From positions 1 through 17,117 of the forward strand of contig JBHGBM010000104.1 in NCBI GenBank assembly GCA_041946965.1: DNA of 17,117 bases, in the 5' to 3' direction. Both the position numbers and the translations under genes were made by a program. This stretch comes from JBHGBM01 sp041946965 (GTDB taxonomy: Bacteria; Acidobacteriota; Terriglobia; Bryobacterales; Bryobacteraceae). The notes under the pieces were generated by a model, which searched no databases, was not told where the DNA came from, and was given only the letters and a program-made list of their open reading frames with translations. Shown piece by piece: positions 1-6,997 of the stretch; the first letter of the stretch is position 1, and each line of letters starts with the position of its first letter.

Positions 1-83
1 ACAATGACATGGTTCCGGACGCCGATCCGCCCGTTCTCCCGCCGATAGCCCCAGAATGTTCTGTTCGTAAGATCGATAGCCAA
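1..83 (-). CDS. UxaA/SuyB-type lyase large subunit, N-terminal fragment (runs off left edge)
   Basis: Only the first 27 codons are inside the window. Reading from a TTG at 83-81, the peptide contains FWGYRRENGRIGVRNHV, the characteristic opening of the large catalytic domain of the UxaA family (altronate dehydratase, galactarate dehydratase, sulfolactate sulfo-lyase large subunits). The TTG start is supported by AAGGAG eight bases upstream (92-97 on the minus strand) and by the family motif beginning within ten residues. The stop of the small SAF subunit is 18 nt upstream, so the two subunits are one operon. Known family members are metal-dependent and remove water or sulfite from acidic sugars or C3 sulfonates. 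The substrate cannot be decided from this fragment. Altronate dehydratase in many bacteria is one fused chain; a split pair like this is typical of SuyAB and of many uncharacterised UxaA-family enzymes. Confidence 0.85.
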   Translation of the reverse strand, partial: MAIDLTNRTFWGYRRENGRIGVRNHVI

Positions 84-101
84 TTTCTGCGCTCCTTCCC
101 C

Positions 102-389
102 TTACCAACGCTTGGTTGCCAGGTTGTGAATGTGAACGTGTTGCCCGACCTGAATCGGCGCCTTGGTCCGGCCGATGTCCATGCCGTACTTGATCGCGGT
201 GGCGTTCTCCGCCAGCGCCTGGATCGCCAGTTTGTGCCCGATCGGAATGGCATCGAGGGCTTGCACCTCGATGGTCTTGTCCTGATCCATGATCCATCCG
301 GAGAGCACGTCGCCGGCCTTCACGCCTTCGACGACGACCACGCCGACCGAGTCCTTCTCGTCGTGAACTATGAAATGAACTGTGTTCAT
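102..389 (-). CDS. SAF-domain small subunit of a UxaA/SuyA-type hydro- or sulfo-lyase
   Basis: A 95-residue protein that is a single SAF domain. The N-terminus (HFIVHDEKDSVGVVVV), the central IPIGHKLA and the terminal GQHVHIHNL are hallmarks of the UxaA N-terminal domain and of SuyA, the alpha subunit of (2R)-sulfolactate sulfo-lyase. In known split enzymes this subunit pairs with the large subunit, which starts 18 nt downstream here. The ATG at 389 is preceded by AAGGAG four bases upstream. The gene is transcribed from a dedicated promoter with an operator-like palindrome just upstream. The wording DSVGVVVV and the split layout resemble SuyA, but hexuronate and aldarate dehydratases cannot be excluded. 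Cytoplasmic; no signal peptide. The family is secure, the substrate is not. Confidence 0.85.
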   Translation of the reverse strand: MNTVHFIVHDEKDSVGVVVVEGVKAGDVLSGWIMDQDKTIEVQALDAIPIGHKLAIQALAENATAIKYGMDIGRTKAPIQVGQHVHIHNLATKRW

Positions 390-408
390 CGTTCTCCTTC
401 CCTGATTT

Positions 409-443
409 TGATATACGATATATCAGCCCACAGGACGTGTCAA
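409..443 (-). promoter_or_regulatory. sigma-70 promoter with palindromic operator over the -10, driving the SAF/UxaA pair
   Basis: On the minus strand a perfect -35 TTGACA (438-443) is followed after 17 bases by TATCGT (415-420). A perfect inverted repeat with 7-bp arms and a 3-bp centre, TGATATA/CGA/TATATCA as read on the plus strand (409-425), covers the -10. Transcription would begin near 408, about 20 nt before the ATG at 389, leaving room for the AAGGAG site. An A/T-rich palindrome of this size over a -10 is typical of repressor operators, for example GntR-family sites; the regulator is not in the window. The elements are visible, the repression is inferred. Confidence 0.65.
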
Positions 444-466
444 GCGGATCACCGCTCAGGCGGCAT

Positions 467-1126
467 TCATTGACGGCCCAGTTTCAGGTTGGCGAAGTGC
501 GCCACGGTGCCGGGGCCGATCCACAGGGCCACCGCGCCGGCAGCGGGCGCGAGTTTCAGATCGTTGACGATGAGGGCGGGCTGCGCGGCGCCGTGCACAT
601 ACAGGCGGGCCTTCTGTCCGTCGACTTCGATCTTCACGCGCGTCCACTCGCCCGGCGCCAGGTCCACGTAGGACTCGTACTTCTCCGGGAACTCCTTGCG
701 CAGACGGTACCACGGAAATTCGGGGAACGAGGTGTACTGAGCGGAGTGGTTGCGGCGAACCTGGTCCTCGGCGCGGCCGTTGGTGGGGCGCAGGTAGAAG
801 CACTCGAAGCGCGACTGGTCCGGCGCCACGCGGAAGGCCACACCGGTGAAACCGCGGGCCGCGGCGGCGGCTCCGGCGCCGGGTTCTCCGGCGAGTTCGA
901 TTTCGATGGTCCCGTTTTGAAGATCGGAGCCGGGGATGACGGCAATGCGGTCCTCGTCGCCCTCGCCGGGCTTGTTCACCGCCTCGGTCACCCGCACGGC
1001 CTGTTTGCCTTTGAAGGTCACGTTCTCCACTTTGACCTTGCGCGGCTTCAGCAGATCCGCGGAGAGAGTTTGCGGCGCGGCGGGCGCGGCCGCCAGAATC
1101 AGCAGCAGGAATCCACTGGGGCGCAT
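467..1126 (-). CDS. secreted concanavalin-A-like (DUF1080/LamG-type) protein
   Basis: 219 residues. A signal peptide is clear: MRPSG, a hydrophobic run at residues 6-15, and an Ala/Pro cleavage region near 19. The rest looks like a concanavalin-type beta sandwich related to DUF1080/3-keto-disaccharide hydrolase and laminin-G folds: GTIEIELAG (72-80), GFTGVAFRV (92-100), the aromatic-rich FECFYLRPTNGR (107-118), and the terminal strands GEWTRVKIEVDG, ARLYVHG and AVALWIGPGTVAHFANLKL. These folds bind or cleave carbohydrate; no catalytic residues can be named here. The gene follows the barrel-hydrolase gene after 7 nt and is probably co-transcribed with it and the sulfatase, suggesting a role in handling a polysaccharide outside the cytoplasm. 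No Shine-Dalgarno sequence is visible, and GATAAT lies 6 nt before the ATG. Fold moderately sure, function unknown. Confidence 0.7.
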   Translation of the reverse strand: MRPSGFLLLILAAAPAAPQTLSADLLKPRKVKVENVTFKGKQAVRVTEAVNKPGEGDEDRIAVIPGSDLQNGTIEIELAGEPGAGAAAAARGFTGVAFRVAPDQSRFECFYLRPTNGRAEDQVRRNHSAQYTSFPEFPWYRLRKEFPEKYESYVDLAPGEWTRVKIEVDGQKARLYVHGAAQPALIVNDLKLAPAAGAVALWIGPGTVAHFANLKLGRQ

Positions 1127-1133
1127 GCGGACA

Positions 1134-2534
1134 TTATCGCGCCACTTCGATCATGTGCAGAACCAGTTCGGCGTCCGAGGCCACCTGGATTTCCCGGCCG
1201 CGCCACTCCAGCGGCATCTCCGCGGCAACCCAGCGGCCCGTGCCGGCGAGCCGGCGGCCAAATTCCTTTCCCGCGGCGCGAACGCGGAATCGCCCCCGGC
1301 CCTGGTCGAGATAGACGGCCCGCAGTACGGCCGGGCGGCTTTCCATGGCGCGGGCAAAGGCCGCCTCGAGGACGAACTCCGCCCGCCCTCCGGCCGCCAG
1401 CACGCGAGCCCACGCGCCGTAGCGCTGATCGCTGGGTCCGGCTTTTTGCGCGGGCGCCATGTCTCCCCGGCGGCTCATGAGATAGGTGTAATCGCCCTTG
1501 AGAAAGCTGCCTTCACGCAGCGCCACCCAGGCGCCGGGCGCGCGGGACGGGCTCGCGTGATAACCCGCATAGCGCGCCGCGAACGCGAAAGCGTCGCGGA
1601 ACTCCGGTTCGGCCGCCTGCTCCAGGTCCGCTCCATAGATCGCGATCATGGACACGCCCATGTTCAGGTCCGAAAGCAGCCGCCAGTAGTTGTACTGCGC
1701 GGGGCCGCACCAGCGCGGATCGCGCACGCCTCCGTGCCGCCCCCAGGCATCCGCCCAGGATTCGGCATAGCCCGCGGTCCGGCCCGTGCGGCAGTAATCC
1801 AGGAAGTTCCGGTACTGGCGCTCGACGCCGGCCGAGCGCGGCTCGATCTCGCTGCTGGTGTGAAACAGCGCGAGCCCGCCGGGATCCTGGAGGGCGCCGG
1901 CGCGCGCGAAGACGCGAATGTCCGGAGCGAAATAGCGCGTGAAGGCGTCCACCACCGTGCGCCGGTACTCGCCGGCGAGTTCCCGCGTCCACTCGGGTCC
2001 GGGGGCGCTCCACGACTTCGGATCGCGCGCTTGGGGCGGCACCTCGGTGTGCTCGGTGCCCAGCGCGTTGAAGTTCAGCCGCACGCCGGCGATGCGGGCG
2101 CGGTGCGGTGAGTTCTTGAGTTCCCGCGCATAGGCCGCAATCAGGTTGACATAAGCGCGGATGTAGGCCGGGTGCCAGTATTGCAGCGTGCGCTCATCCT
2201 GCGTCTGCCGCGAGAATTTCTCCGGGTGCGAGGGGACGCGCTCAAACAGGTATGCCGGATGCCTGTTCCCGTTCACCTGCACGGTTGCCGAACGGCCCAG
2301 TTTCGCCAGTCGCCCGAGTTGTTCGCTAAGGGTGGAGAAATCGTAGCGGCCCTCCTCGGGTTCGACGGCCTGCCATTGCGCGACCACCTGGCCGCCCTTG
2401 AGGAACGGAAGCGCTTCCGCCACACCCGGCTTGGCCCACACCGCGTAAAGGCCGCGATGGGGATCAGGCTCGGGTTCCCCGGCGGGCGCAAACGGAGCGG
2501 CCGCGCAGCCCGCAAGAAAGCCGCGCCGCGTCAT
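1134..2534 (-). CDS. Tat-exported TIM-barrel glycoside-hydrolase-like protein
   Basis: 466 residues from the ATG at 2534. This start is chosen because it gives a compact Tat signal (MTRRGFLAGCAAAP) and lies 4 nt after the sulfatase stop; an upstream extension would be buried in the sulfatase gene. Residues 47-90 carry the pattern W-x3-EP-x2-GRYDFSTLSEQL followed by a short hydrophobic strand, the usual opening of GH42/GH35/GH5-like barrels that cut beta-linked sugars. Conserved-looking acidic sites are E161 and E164 (NALGTEHTE), E229/E231 (SSEIEP) and E258 (YAESW); E161 could be the acid/base but this is a guess. Residues from about 335 look like a C-terminal beta domain (GAWVALREGSFLKGDYTYLM). 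I cannot assign a GH family number. Partnership with the sulfatase suggests action on a desulfated glycan. Confidence 0.7.
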   Translation of the reverse strand: MTRRGFLAGCAAAPFAPAGEPEPDPHRGLYAVWAKPGVAEALPFLKGGQVVAQWQAVEPEEGRYDFSTLSEQLGRLAKLGRSATVQVNGNRHPAYLFERVPSHPEKFSRQTQDERTLQYWHPAYIRAYVNLIAAYARELKNSPHRARIAGVRLNFNALGTEHTEVPPQARDPKSWSAPGPEWTRELAGEYRRTVVDAFTRYFAPDIRVFARAGALQDPGGLALFHTSSEIEPRSAGVERQYRNFLDYCRTGRTAGYAESWADAWGRHGGVRDPRWCGPAQYNYWRLLSDLNMGVSMIAIYGADLEQAAEPEFRDAFAFAARYAGYHASPSRAPGAWVALREGSFLKGDYTYLMSRRGDMAPAQKAGPSDQRYGAWARVLAAGGRAEFVLEAAFARAMESRPAVLRAVYLDQGRGRFRVRAAGKEFGRRLAGTGRWVAAEMPLEWRGREIQVASDAELVLHMIEVAR

Positions 2535-2538
2535 GGGC

Positions 2539-3936
2539 CTATGCCTTCTTGCCGAAGTAGCTCTCGTAAATGGCGACGGGGTCTTCCATGATCTCGCCGC
2601 GGTCGCCGGTCTGGCGAATCCACTCGTCAAGCTGCCCCCGCATGGCGAGCAGCCGTTCCTTGTGCGAGGTCTCGCCGGCCAGGTTGCGGATCTCGTGCGG
2701 GTCCGCCTGCAAGTCGTACAGTTCCTCCACCGGCTTGCTTTCGGCGGCGAAGAGCAACTGCGCGGGCGTGAGCTTGCCTTCCGCTTTCAGTTTCTTCACC
2801 AGGTTCCAGGTGGGATATTGGGCTTCCTTGTACGGGTTGCTCTGCATGTAGGGAATGGCGGGCAGGAAGTTGCGGATGTACTTGTAGCGGGCATCGCGCA
2901 CGCACCGCATGCGCTCGGTGGCGATATCGCAGCGGTCGCGCGCGGCGAAGATCCGCGGCCGCCCCGGATCGTCAGGCGCCAGAAAATCGCGGCCGTGAAA
3001 ATTGCGCGGGATCTCTACGCCGGCTGCCGCCAGCGACGCCGCGGTCATGTCGATGGAGCTGACCAGCCCTTCGGGCGCCGATCCCGGCTTCACATGCCCC
3101 GGCCAGCGGACAATCAGCGGCACCCGTATGCCGCCTTCGTAGAGGAACTGCTTGCCGCGGAACGTACACGAGCCGTTGTCGCCCATGAAGAACACCAGCG
3201 TGTTGTCCAGGATACCCTCCCGCTCCAACCTCTTGAGAATGTCGCCGACGTAGTTGTCCACAAGCTGGATGGCTTCGAGGTAATTGGCGTACTCGTCGCG
3301 CGCAATGGGGTGATCGGGCCAGTACGGCGGCAGTTGCAGTTTGGATTGATCGATGCGCGGCGTGAGCTTACGCGCCAGCGGCCAGCCGCCGCCCTTGTGG
3401 CTCTCCGCGATCGAAAGCTGTGCGAAGAAAGGTTTTCCGGCGGGGCGCTGGCTCCAGTCGTAACCATCGAAAGGCTTGGGCGCGACGAAATTGAAATCGG
3501 TCTTCCCGGATCCGGCAGGTCCGGAAAGCCCCTTCTGCTTGCCGGGCCCGCGCGAGGACAGCACCGTGAAGTAGCCCGCCTCGCGCAGGCGGTCCGTCAC
3601 CAGGCGCGTGCCTTCCGGCAGCGGCTTCTTGTCAATGGTCCGGTGATTGTGCGACCCGATGGCCGTCTGGTACATGCCGGTTATGATGGCGGAACGGCTG
3701 GCGGAGCAGACCGGCGCGGTGGTGAATGCGTTCTGGAATCGCGCGCCCTGGCTCGCCATGCGATCCAGGTTCGGCGTCCGGATGAGCGGCTCGCCGTAGC
3801 ACGCAAGCTGCGGGCTCATGTCCTCGGCGAGGATCCAGAGGATGTTGGGCCGTGGGGCGGCGGCGCGCAGGCCGGGAAGGGCGGCGCCGCCGAGCAGGCA
3901 GGCCCGCCGCGTCAGAGAACCGGATTTTGTCGGCAC
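2539..3936 (-). CDS. Tat-exported type I (formylglycine) sulfatase
   Basis: 465 residues, normal for the family. A Tat-like leader (LTRRACLLGGAALPG, residues 8-22) precedes the core. NILWILAED (31-39) supplies the first metal ligands E38/D39. CSASR (77-81) is the sulfatase signature with Cys77 as the residue converted to formylglycine; the third position is Ala rather than the commoner Pro. GSHNHR (94-99), the MGDNG metal site (251-255) and RGKQFLYEGGIRVPLIV (260-276) complete the active site. The ED-type opening and overall layout resemble the heparan/N-sulfatase-like branch common in planctomycetes and acidobacteria. The start is GTG at 3936, 9 nt after the transketolase stop, with no good ribosome site. 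The substrate is likely a sulfated polysaccharide fragment, inferred from the downstream barrel hydrolase. No formylglycine-generating or anaerobic maturase gene is in the window. Confidence 0.93.
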   Translation of the reverse strand: MPTKSGSLTRRACLLGGAALPGLRAAAPRPNILWILAEDMSPQLACYGEPLIRTPNLDRMASQGARFQNAFTTAPVCSASRSAIITGMYQTAIGSHNHRTIDKKPLPEGTRLVTDRLREAGYFTVLSSRGPGKQKGLSGPAGSGKTDFNFVAPKPFDGYDWSQRPAGKPFFAQLSIAESHKGGGWPLARKLTPRIDQSKLQLPPYWPDHPIARDEYANYLEAIQLVDNYVGDILKRLEREGILDNTLVFFMGDNGSCTFRGKQFLYEGGIRVPLIVRWPGHVKPGSAPEGLVSSIDMTAASLAAAGVEIPRNFHGRDFLAPDDPGRPRIFAARDRCDIATERMRCVRDARYKYIRNFLPAIPYMQSNPYKEAQYPTWNLVKKLKAEGKLTPAQLLFAAESKPVEELYDLQADPHEIRNLAGETSHKERLLAMRGQLDEWIRQTGDRGEIMEDPVAIYESYFGKKA

Positions 3937-3945
3937 ATTCTACAT

Positions 3946-6141
3946 TTACCGCAAATAGGAGAGCACTTTTTCACGGATGCCGGCGGCGTCGAATCCCGCC
4001 TCGCGGTAAATCTCCGGCGGCTTGCCCGAGCGCGCGAAGCCGTCCATGCCGAAAATGCGGCCGGCATGGTCGCCCGGCAGCAGGAACGGGTAGAGGAACC
4101 CGCGCCAGCCGTTGTGCAGCGCCATGGCGCAGCGGCGGTCGTCGTCGGAGAAGATGTGCGCGGCCTTTTGCGGATCGTGGCGCCGGAGTTCCTCGAAGAG
4201 CTGCGGCGAGGTCACCGCGACGATTTTCACATCCGCATGTTCTTCGATGGCGGGCAGCGTCTCCAGCAGGTTTGACATGACCTGCCCCCCGCTCACCACC
4301 AGCACCAGTTTGGTTTTCCCCGTGCCGCGGAATCCGCGGAACACGTACGCGCCGTTGACAGCCTCGATCGGCGGAGGCACGCCGTCGCCGCGCTTCAGCA
4401 CCGGGATGGGCGGGCGCACGGCGGAAAAGACCACCGGCTCGCCGCGATGCGCGGCGTGGAAAAGCATTTCGACGGCTTCGTTGGCATCCAGCGGCTTGTA
4501 GACCTTGATCCCCGGGTAGGCCGAGAACAGCGACATCCAGAAGAGGCCGTGGTGCGTGGGGCCGTCTTCGCCGGTTTCCGGTCCGTCGTGTGCGGCCAGC
4601 ATGATGAAAAAGCTGGCCGCCTGCGGGTTCACGGCATCATTGATGAGCGTCATGCGAACGCCGTTGGCCATCATGGGACCGAACACGCCGTAGGTGGCGA
4701 AGGCGGTCATGGGCCGCAGGCCTCCGGGCAGCACGTCCTGAGCCATGGCGCAGGACATCATGGACATGTTCTGCTCCGCGATGCCGAAGCGTATGCCGCG
4801 CCCCATGGGGTTCTCCGGCGTGATCACTCCGTAGACGCTCTCGGCCTTGCCCGTGAGGATCGACTTCATCAGGTCTCCCGCGCCGATGTAGAAGAACGCG
4901 GTGTGCTTCATGGCCCAGGCGAACCAGGCTTCGGTGGCGCGGCGGGTGGGGACGCGGTCGCCCTCGCGGAAGGTCAGCTCGGGCGGCAGCACGTCAGGGC
5001 GCTCGAGCGCCGTGTAGTCCTGGAATGGCCGCCCGCCGAGCGCGACTTGCATGCGCTTTACCAGCTCCTCCTCGGGCTTGAGCAGCGCGGCGGAAGCGCG
5101 CAGGCGGTCCACCAGGTAGCGGCTGGCGCTGGGACACAGCGCGTTCACCACCTCGCGGATGTCCGCGGCCACGTCGCCTTCCACGCCGGGGATGTCGAAA
5201 CCGAGCTTGCGCATGGCCTCGACGTATTCCGGGTGCGAGAGCGGCATGCCGTGCGAATCGGCCGTGCCCTCGAGTTTCCCGTAGTGCTTGCCCTTCAGGG
5301 TGTGACAGAGCACCACGGTGGGCTTGCGGTTCTCAAACCCCTGCGCGGCGAGCCGGTAAGCCCAGGCCAGCTCACGGGGCGCGTGACCGTCCACTTCAAT
5401 GATGTTCCAGCCCGGCGCCGCCCAGTGCTGCTGGTACGGGCCCGGCAGCACCTCAGTGATGGAGCCGTCGATGCCGTAGGTGTTGTAATCGAGCAGCACG
5501 ACCAGGTTGGAGGCGGCCAGCCGCGATGCCAGGTTGCGAGCTTCATAGCTCATGCCCTCTTCGGTTTCGGCGTCGCCCGCCAGCACGAACGCGCGCGTCG
5601 CGAGCCCGCACGACCGGTGCAGCACCGCGAATCCCAGACCCGCGGAAAAGCCGTGCCCCGAGGATCCGGTGGACGTATCGGCCAGCGGGTAGTGCGACTC
5701 CACGTGGCCCGCCGGTCCGCCCAGCCGCCGGAAGCGCGCGAGTTGCTCGGGAAAGACCGCGGTGCACGCCACGTCCGGGGAAAGCGCGACTCCGCTGCGC
5801 CGCACCGATTCGTAGACCGTCGCCACCAGGGCATGGAACAGCGGTGAGCAGTGGCCGGCCGACCACACCAGGCGATCGCGGCCGGGGTGCTTGGGGCGCC
5901 AGGGATCAAAAGCGGCCACCCCGCTGGCGAGCAGCGTCACGGCCATCTCGGTTTTCGAGGACGACCCGCCGGGGTGGCCCGACTGCGCCCCATCCACGGC
6001 CGCAAACGCGAGCCCCCGAATGACGCGGCACAGGATCGCGATCTGTTCCTCGTCGATTTCGGGAAGCGCCTCGAGCGCGGCGCCGCGCAGCAGCAGGTGA
6101 GCGCCGCCATCGGCGCGGTAAGAGACGGGCGGAATGGCCAT
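3946..6141 (-). CDS. transketolase (full-length, atypical 731 residues)
   Basis: A thiamine-diphosphate enzyme that moves two-carbon ketol units between sugar phosphates in the non-oxidative pentose phosphate pathway. Motifs in order: SGHPGG (54-59), SAGH (94-97), GHVE (145-148), TGSSGHG (158-164), the cofactor motif GDAETEEG (189-196) ending at N220, ADSHG (294-298), GIAEQN with the catalytic glutamate E456, and EDGPTHH (525-531). The histidines matching yeast transketolase H30, H69, H103, H263 and H481 all seem present. The chain is 50-80 residues longer than usual, through an N-terminal lead of about 30 residues and extra sequence in the C-terminal half. It lies just upstream of exported sulfatase and hydrolase genes, an unusual neighbour for a central enzyme. 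The ATG at 6141 has no ribosome site but a -10-like box 7 nt upstream. Substrate could differ from the housekeeping enzyme. Confidence 0.92.
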   Translation of the reverse strand: MAIPPVSYRADGGAHLLLRGAALEALPEIDEEQIAILCRVIRGLAFAAVDGAQSGHPGGSSSKTEMAVTLLASGVAAFDPWRPKHPGRDRLVWSAGHCSPLFHALVATVYESVRRSGVALSPDVACTAVFPEQLARFRRLGGPAGHVESHYPLADTSTGSSGHGFSAGLGFAVLHRSCGLATRAFVLAGDAETEEGMSYEARNLASRLAASNLVVLLDYNTYGIDGSITEVLPGPYQQHWAAPGWNIIEVDGHAPRELAWAYRLAAQGFENRKPTVVLCHTLKGKHYGKLEGTADSHGMPLSHPEYVEAMRKLGFDIPGVEGDVAADIREVVNALCPSASRYLVDRLRASAALLKPEEELVKRMQVALGGRPFQDYTALERPDVLPPELTFREGDRVPTRRATEAWFAWAMKHTAFFYIGAGDLMKSILTGKAESVYGVITPENPMGRGIRFGIAEQNMSMMSCAMAQDVLPGGLRPMTAFATYGVFGPMMANGVRMTLINDAVNPQAASFFIMLAAHDGPETGEDGPTHHGLFWMSLFSAYPGIKVYKPLDANEAVEMLFHAAHRGEPVVFSAVRPPIPVLKRGDGVPPPIEAVNGAYVFRGFRGTGKTKLVLVVSGGQVMSNLLETLPAIEEHADVKIVAVTSPQLFEELRRHDPQKAAHIFSDDDRRCAMALHNGWRGFLYPFLLPGDHAGRIFGMDGFARSGKPPEIYREAGFDAAGIREKVLSYLR

Positions 6142-6144
6142 GCG

Positions 6145-6159
6145 GGGTATTCTATACCC
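6145..6159 (-). promoter_or_regulatory. hairpin-forming palindrome with embedded -10-like box before the transketolase
   Basis: A perfect inverted repeat GGGTAT-TCT-ATACCC lies three bases upstream of the transketolase ATG. Read on the minus strand it contains TAGAAT (6149-6154), five of six bases of a -10 consensus, ending 7 nt before the ATG. No purine-rich ribosome site is present. It may be a promoter producing a leaderless transcript, a regulator site, or both. No convincing -35 was found. Confidence 0.4.
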
Positions 6160-6195
6160 GAGCGCGCGCCGCCACTATGCCCGTGCCACCGCCCC

Positions 6196-6969
6196 CTACG
6201 GCACGCGCCGGCGCGGGAACAGGATGCCCGGACCTCCGCCCTTGTTGCTGGGTTGGGGGCCGGGGCCGTCGGAAAGGCGCGAGGCCTGCGGCGCGCCGGA
6301 GAAGTTCAGTTCGCTCGCTTCGTACGTGAGCGGGCGGTCCAGCACCATTTCGATGGTGCTGCCCTTGGCCAGCACGGCATCCGGACCTCGCGAGAGCAGC
6401 ACGCCCATCAGCCCGGCCGTGGCTCCGGCCGCCGCCCCGATGCCGGCGCCCATGCCGTAGTGTCCCGCCGCGCCGCCCGCAATCACCCCCACCGAGGCTC
6501 CCGCCGCGGTGGCCTCGCCCACGCTGCGGGCGTCGCCGGACTTGTTGCCCTCGCTCTTGATCTTGCCTTCGGTCTTATCCAGTTCCTCGCTGGCCCTTCC
6601 GTCCATGGCGGAGAGGCGCGCGCGGAAGTCGCGCGTGACGCCGTTGGGCAGAGTAAGCGAATCGAAGCGCACAAACAGCTCGCCGCGCCCCTTCACGCGC
6701 CCCGGCCGCTTCACCTGGGTCACGGTGCCGGCCACGTAACTGCCGGGCGGAATCACAATCCGCCCGTTCACCAGGATGGGAAAAACGGTTTCCAGGTAAA
6801 CGCGATCGCCTTCGGCGGAGTGCTTCGTGCTGACGCTGTTGATCAGGCTAAGCGGGATCTTGGTGCCGGACGCCACCACAAATTCGGCCGGGTTGCCGGG
6901 CGCTTGCTCCTGTGCGTAAACCCAGCCCGCGGACAGCAATGCCGTGCAAAGCGCCACGCGAAGGGACAT
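6196..6969 (-). CDS. exported VirB10/TrbI-like beta-barrel protein with glycine zipper
   Basis: 257 residues from the ATG at 6969, chosen over an ATG six codons upstream because AAAGGAG lies eight bases before it and the signal peptide (MSLRVALCTALLSAGWVYAQ) then starts cleanly. Residues 30-125 resemble the C-terminal barrel of VirB10/TrbI: VVASGTKIPLSLINSVST, then ILVNGRIVIPPGSYVAGTVTQV, then ELFVRFDSLTLPNGVTRDF, matching the known order of strands. Residues 157-195 are a long glycine/alanine zipper (GVIAGGAAGHYGMGAGIG), typical of envelope-inserting segments. The tail (225-257) is Pro/Gly/Ser rich and basic. No other type IV secretion genes are present, so this is likely the lone envelope form frequent in acidobacteria rather than a conjugation part. 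It follows the TIGR03437 gene by 28 nt. Function unknown. Confidence 0.65.
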   Translation of the reverse strand: MSLRVALCTALLSAGWVYAQEQAPGNPAEFVVASGTKIPLSLINSVSTKHSAEGDRVYLETVFPILVNGRIVIPPGSYVAGTVTQVKRPGRVKGRGELFVRFDSLTLPNGVTRDFRARLSAMDGRASEELDKTEGKIKSEGNKSGDARSVGEATAAGASVGVIAGGAAGHYGMGAGIGAAAGATAGLMGVLLSRGPDAVLAKGSTIEMVLDRPLTYEASELNFSGAPQASRLSDGPGPQPSNKGGGPGILFPRRRVP

Positions 6970-6997
6970 GTGAGGAACTCCTTTCACACCATTCTAC

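Noticed and set aside
443..456. Inverted repeat AGCGG-ATCA-CCGCT after the concanavalin-like gene as a terminator
   Set aside because: Only 5-bp arms and no T-run on either side. It also abuts the -35 of the downstream promoter.
2533..5847. Two long plus-strand frames over sulfatase and transketolase
   Set aside because: Both are antisense to genes with complete active-site motifs.
6196..6969. A conjugation or type IV secretion locus suggested by the VirB10-like protein
   Set aside because: No VirB4, VirB9, VirD4, relaxase or pilin-like gene lies nearby; lone VirB10-like proteins are common in acidobacteria.
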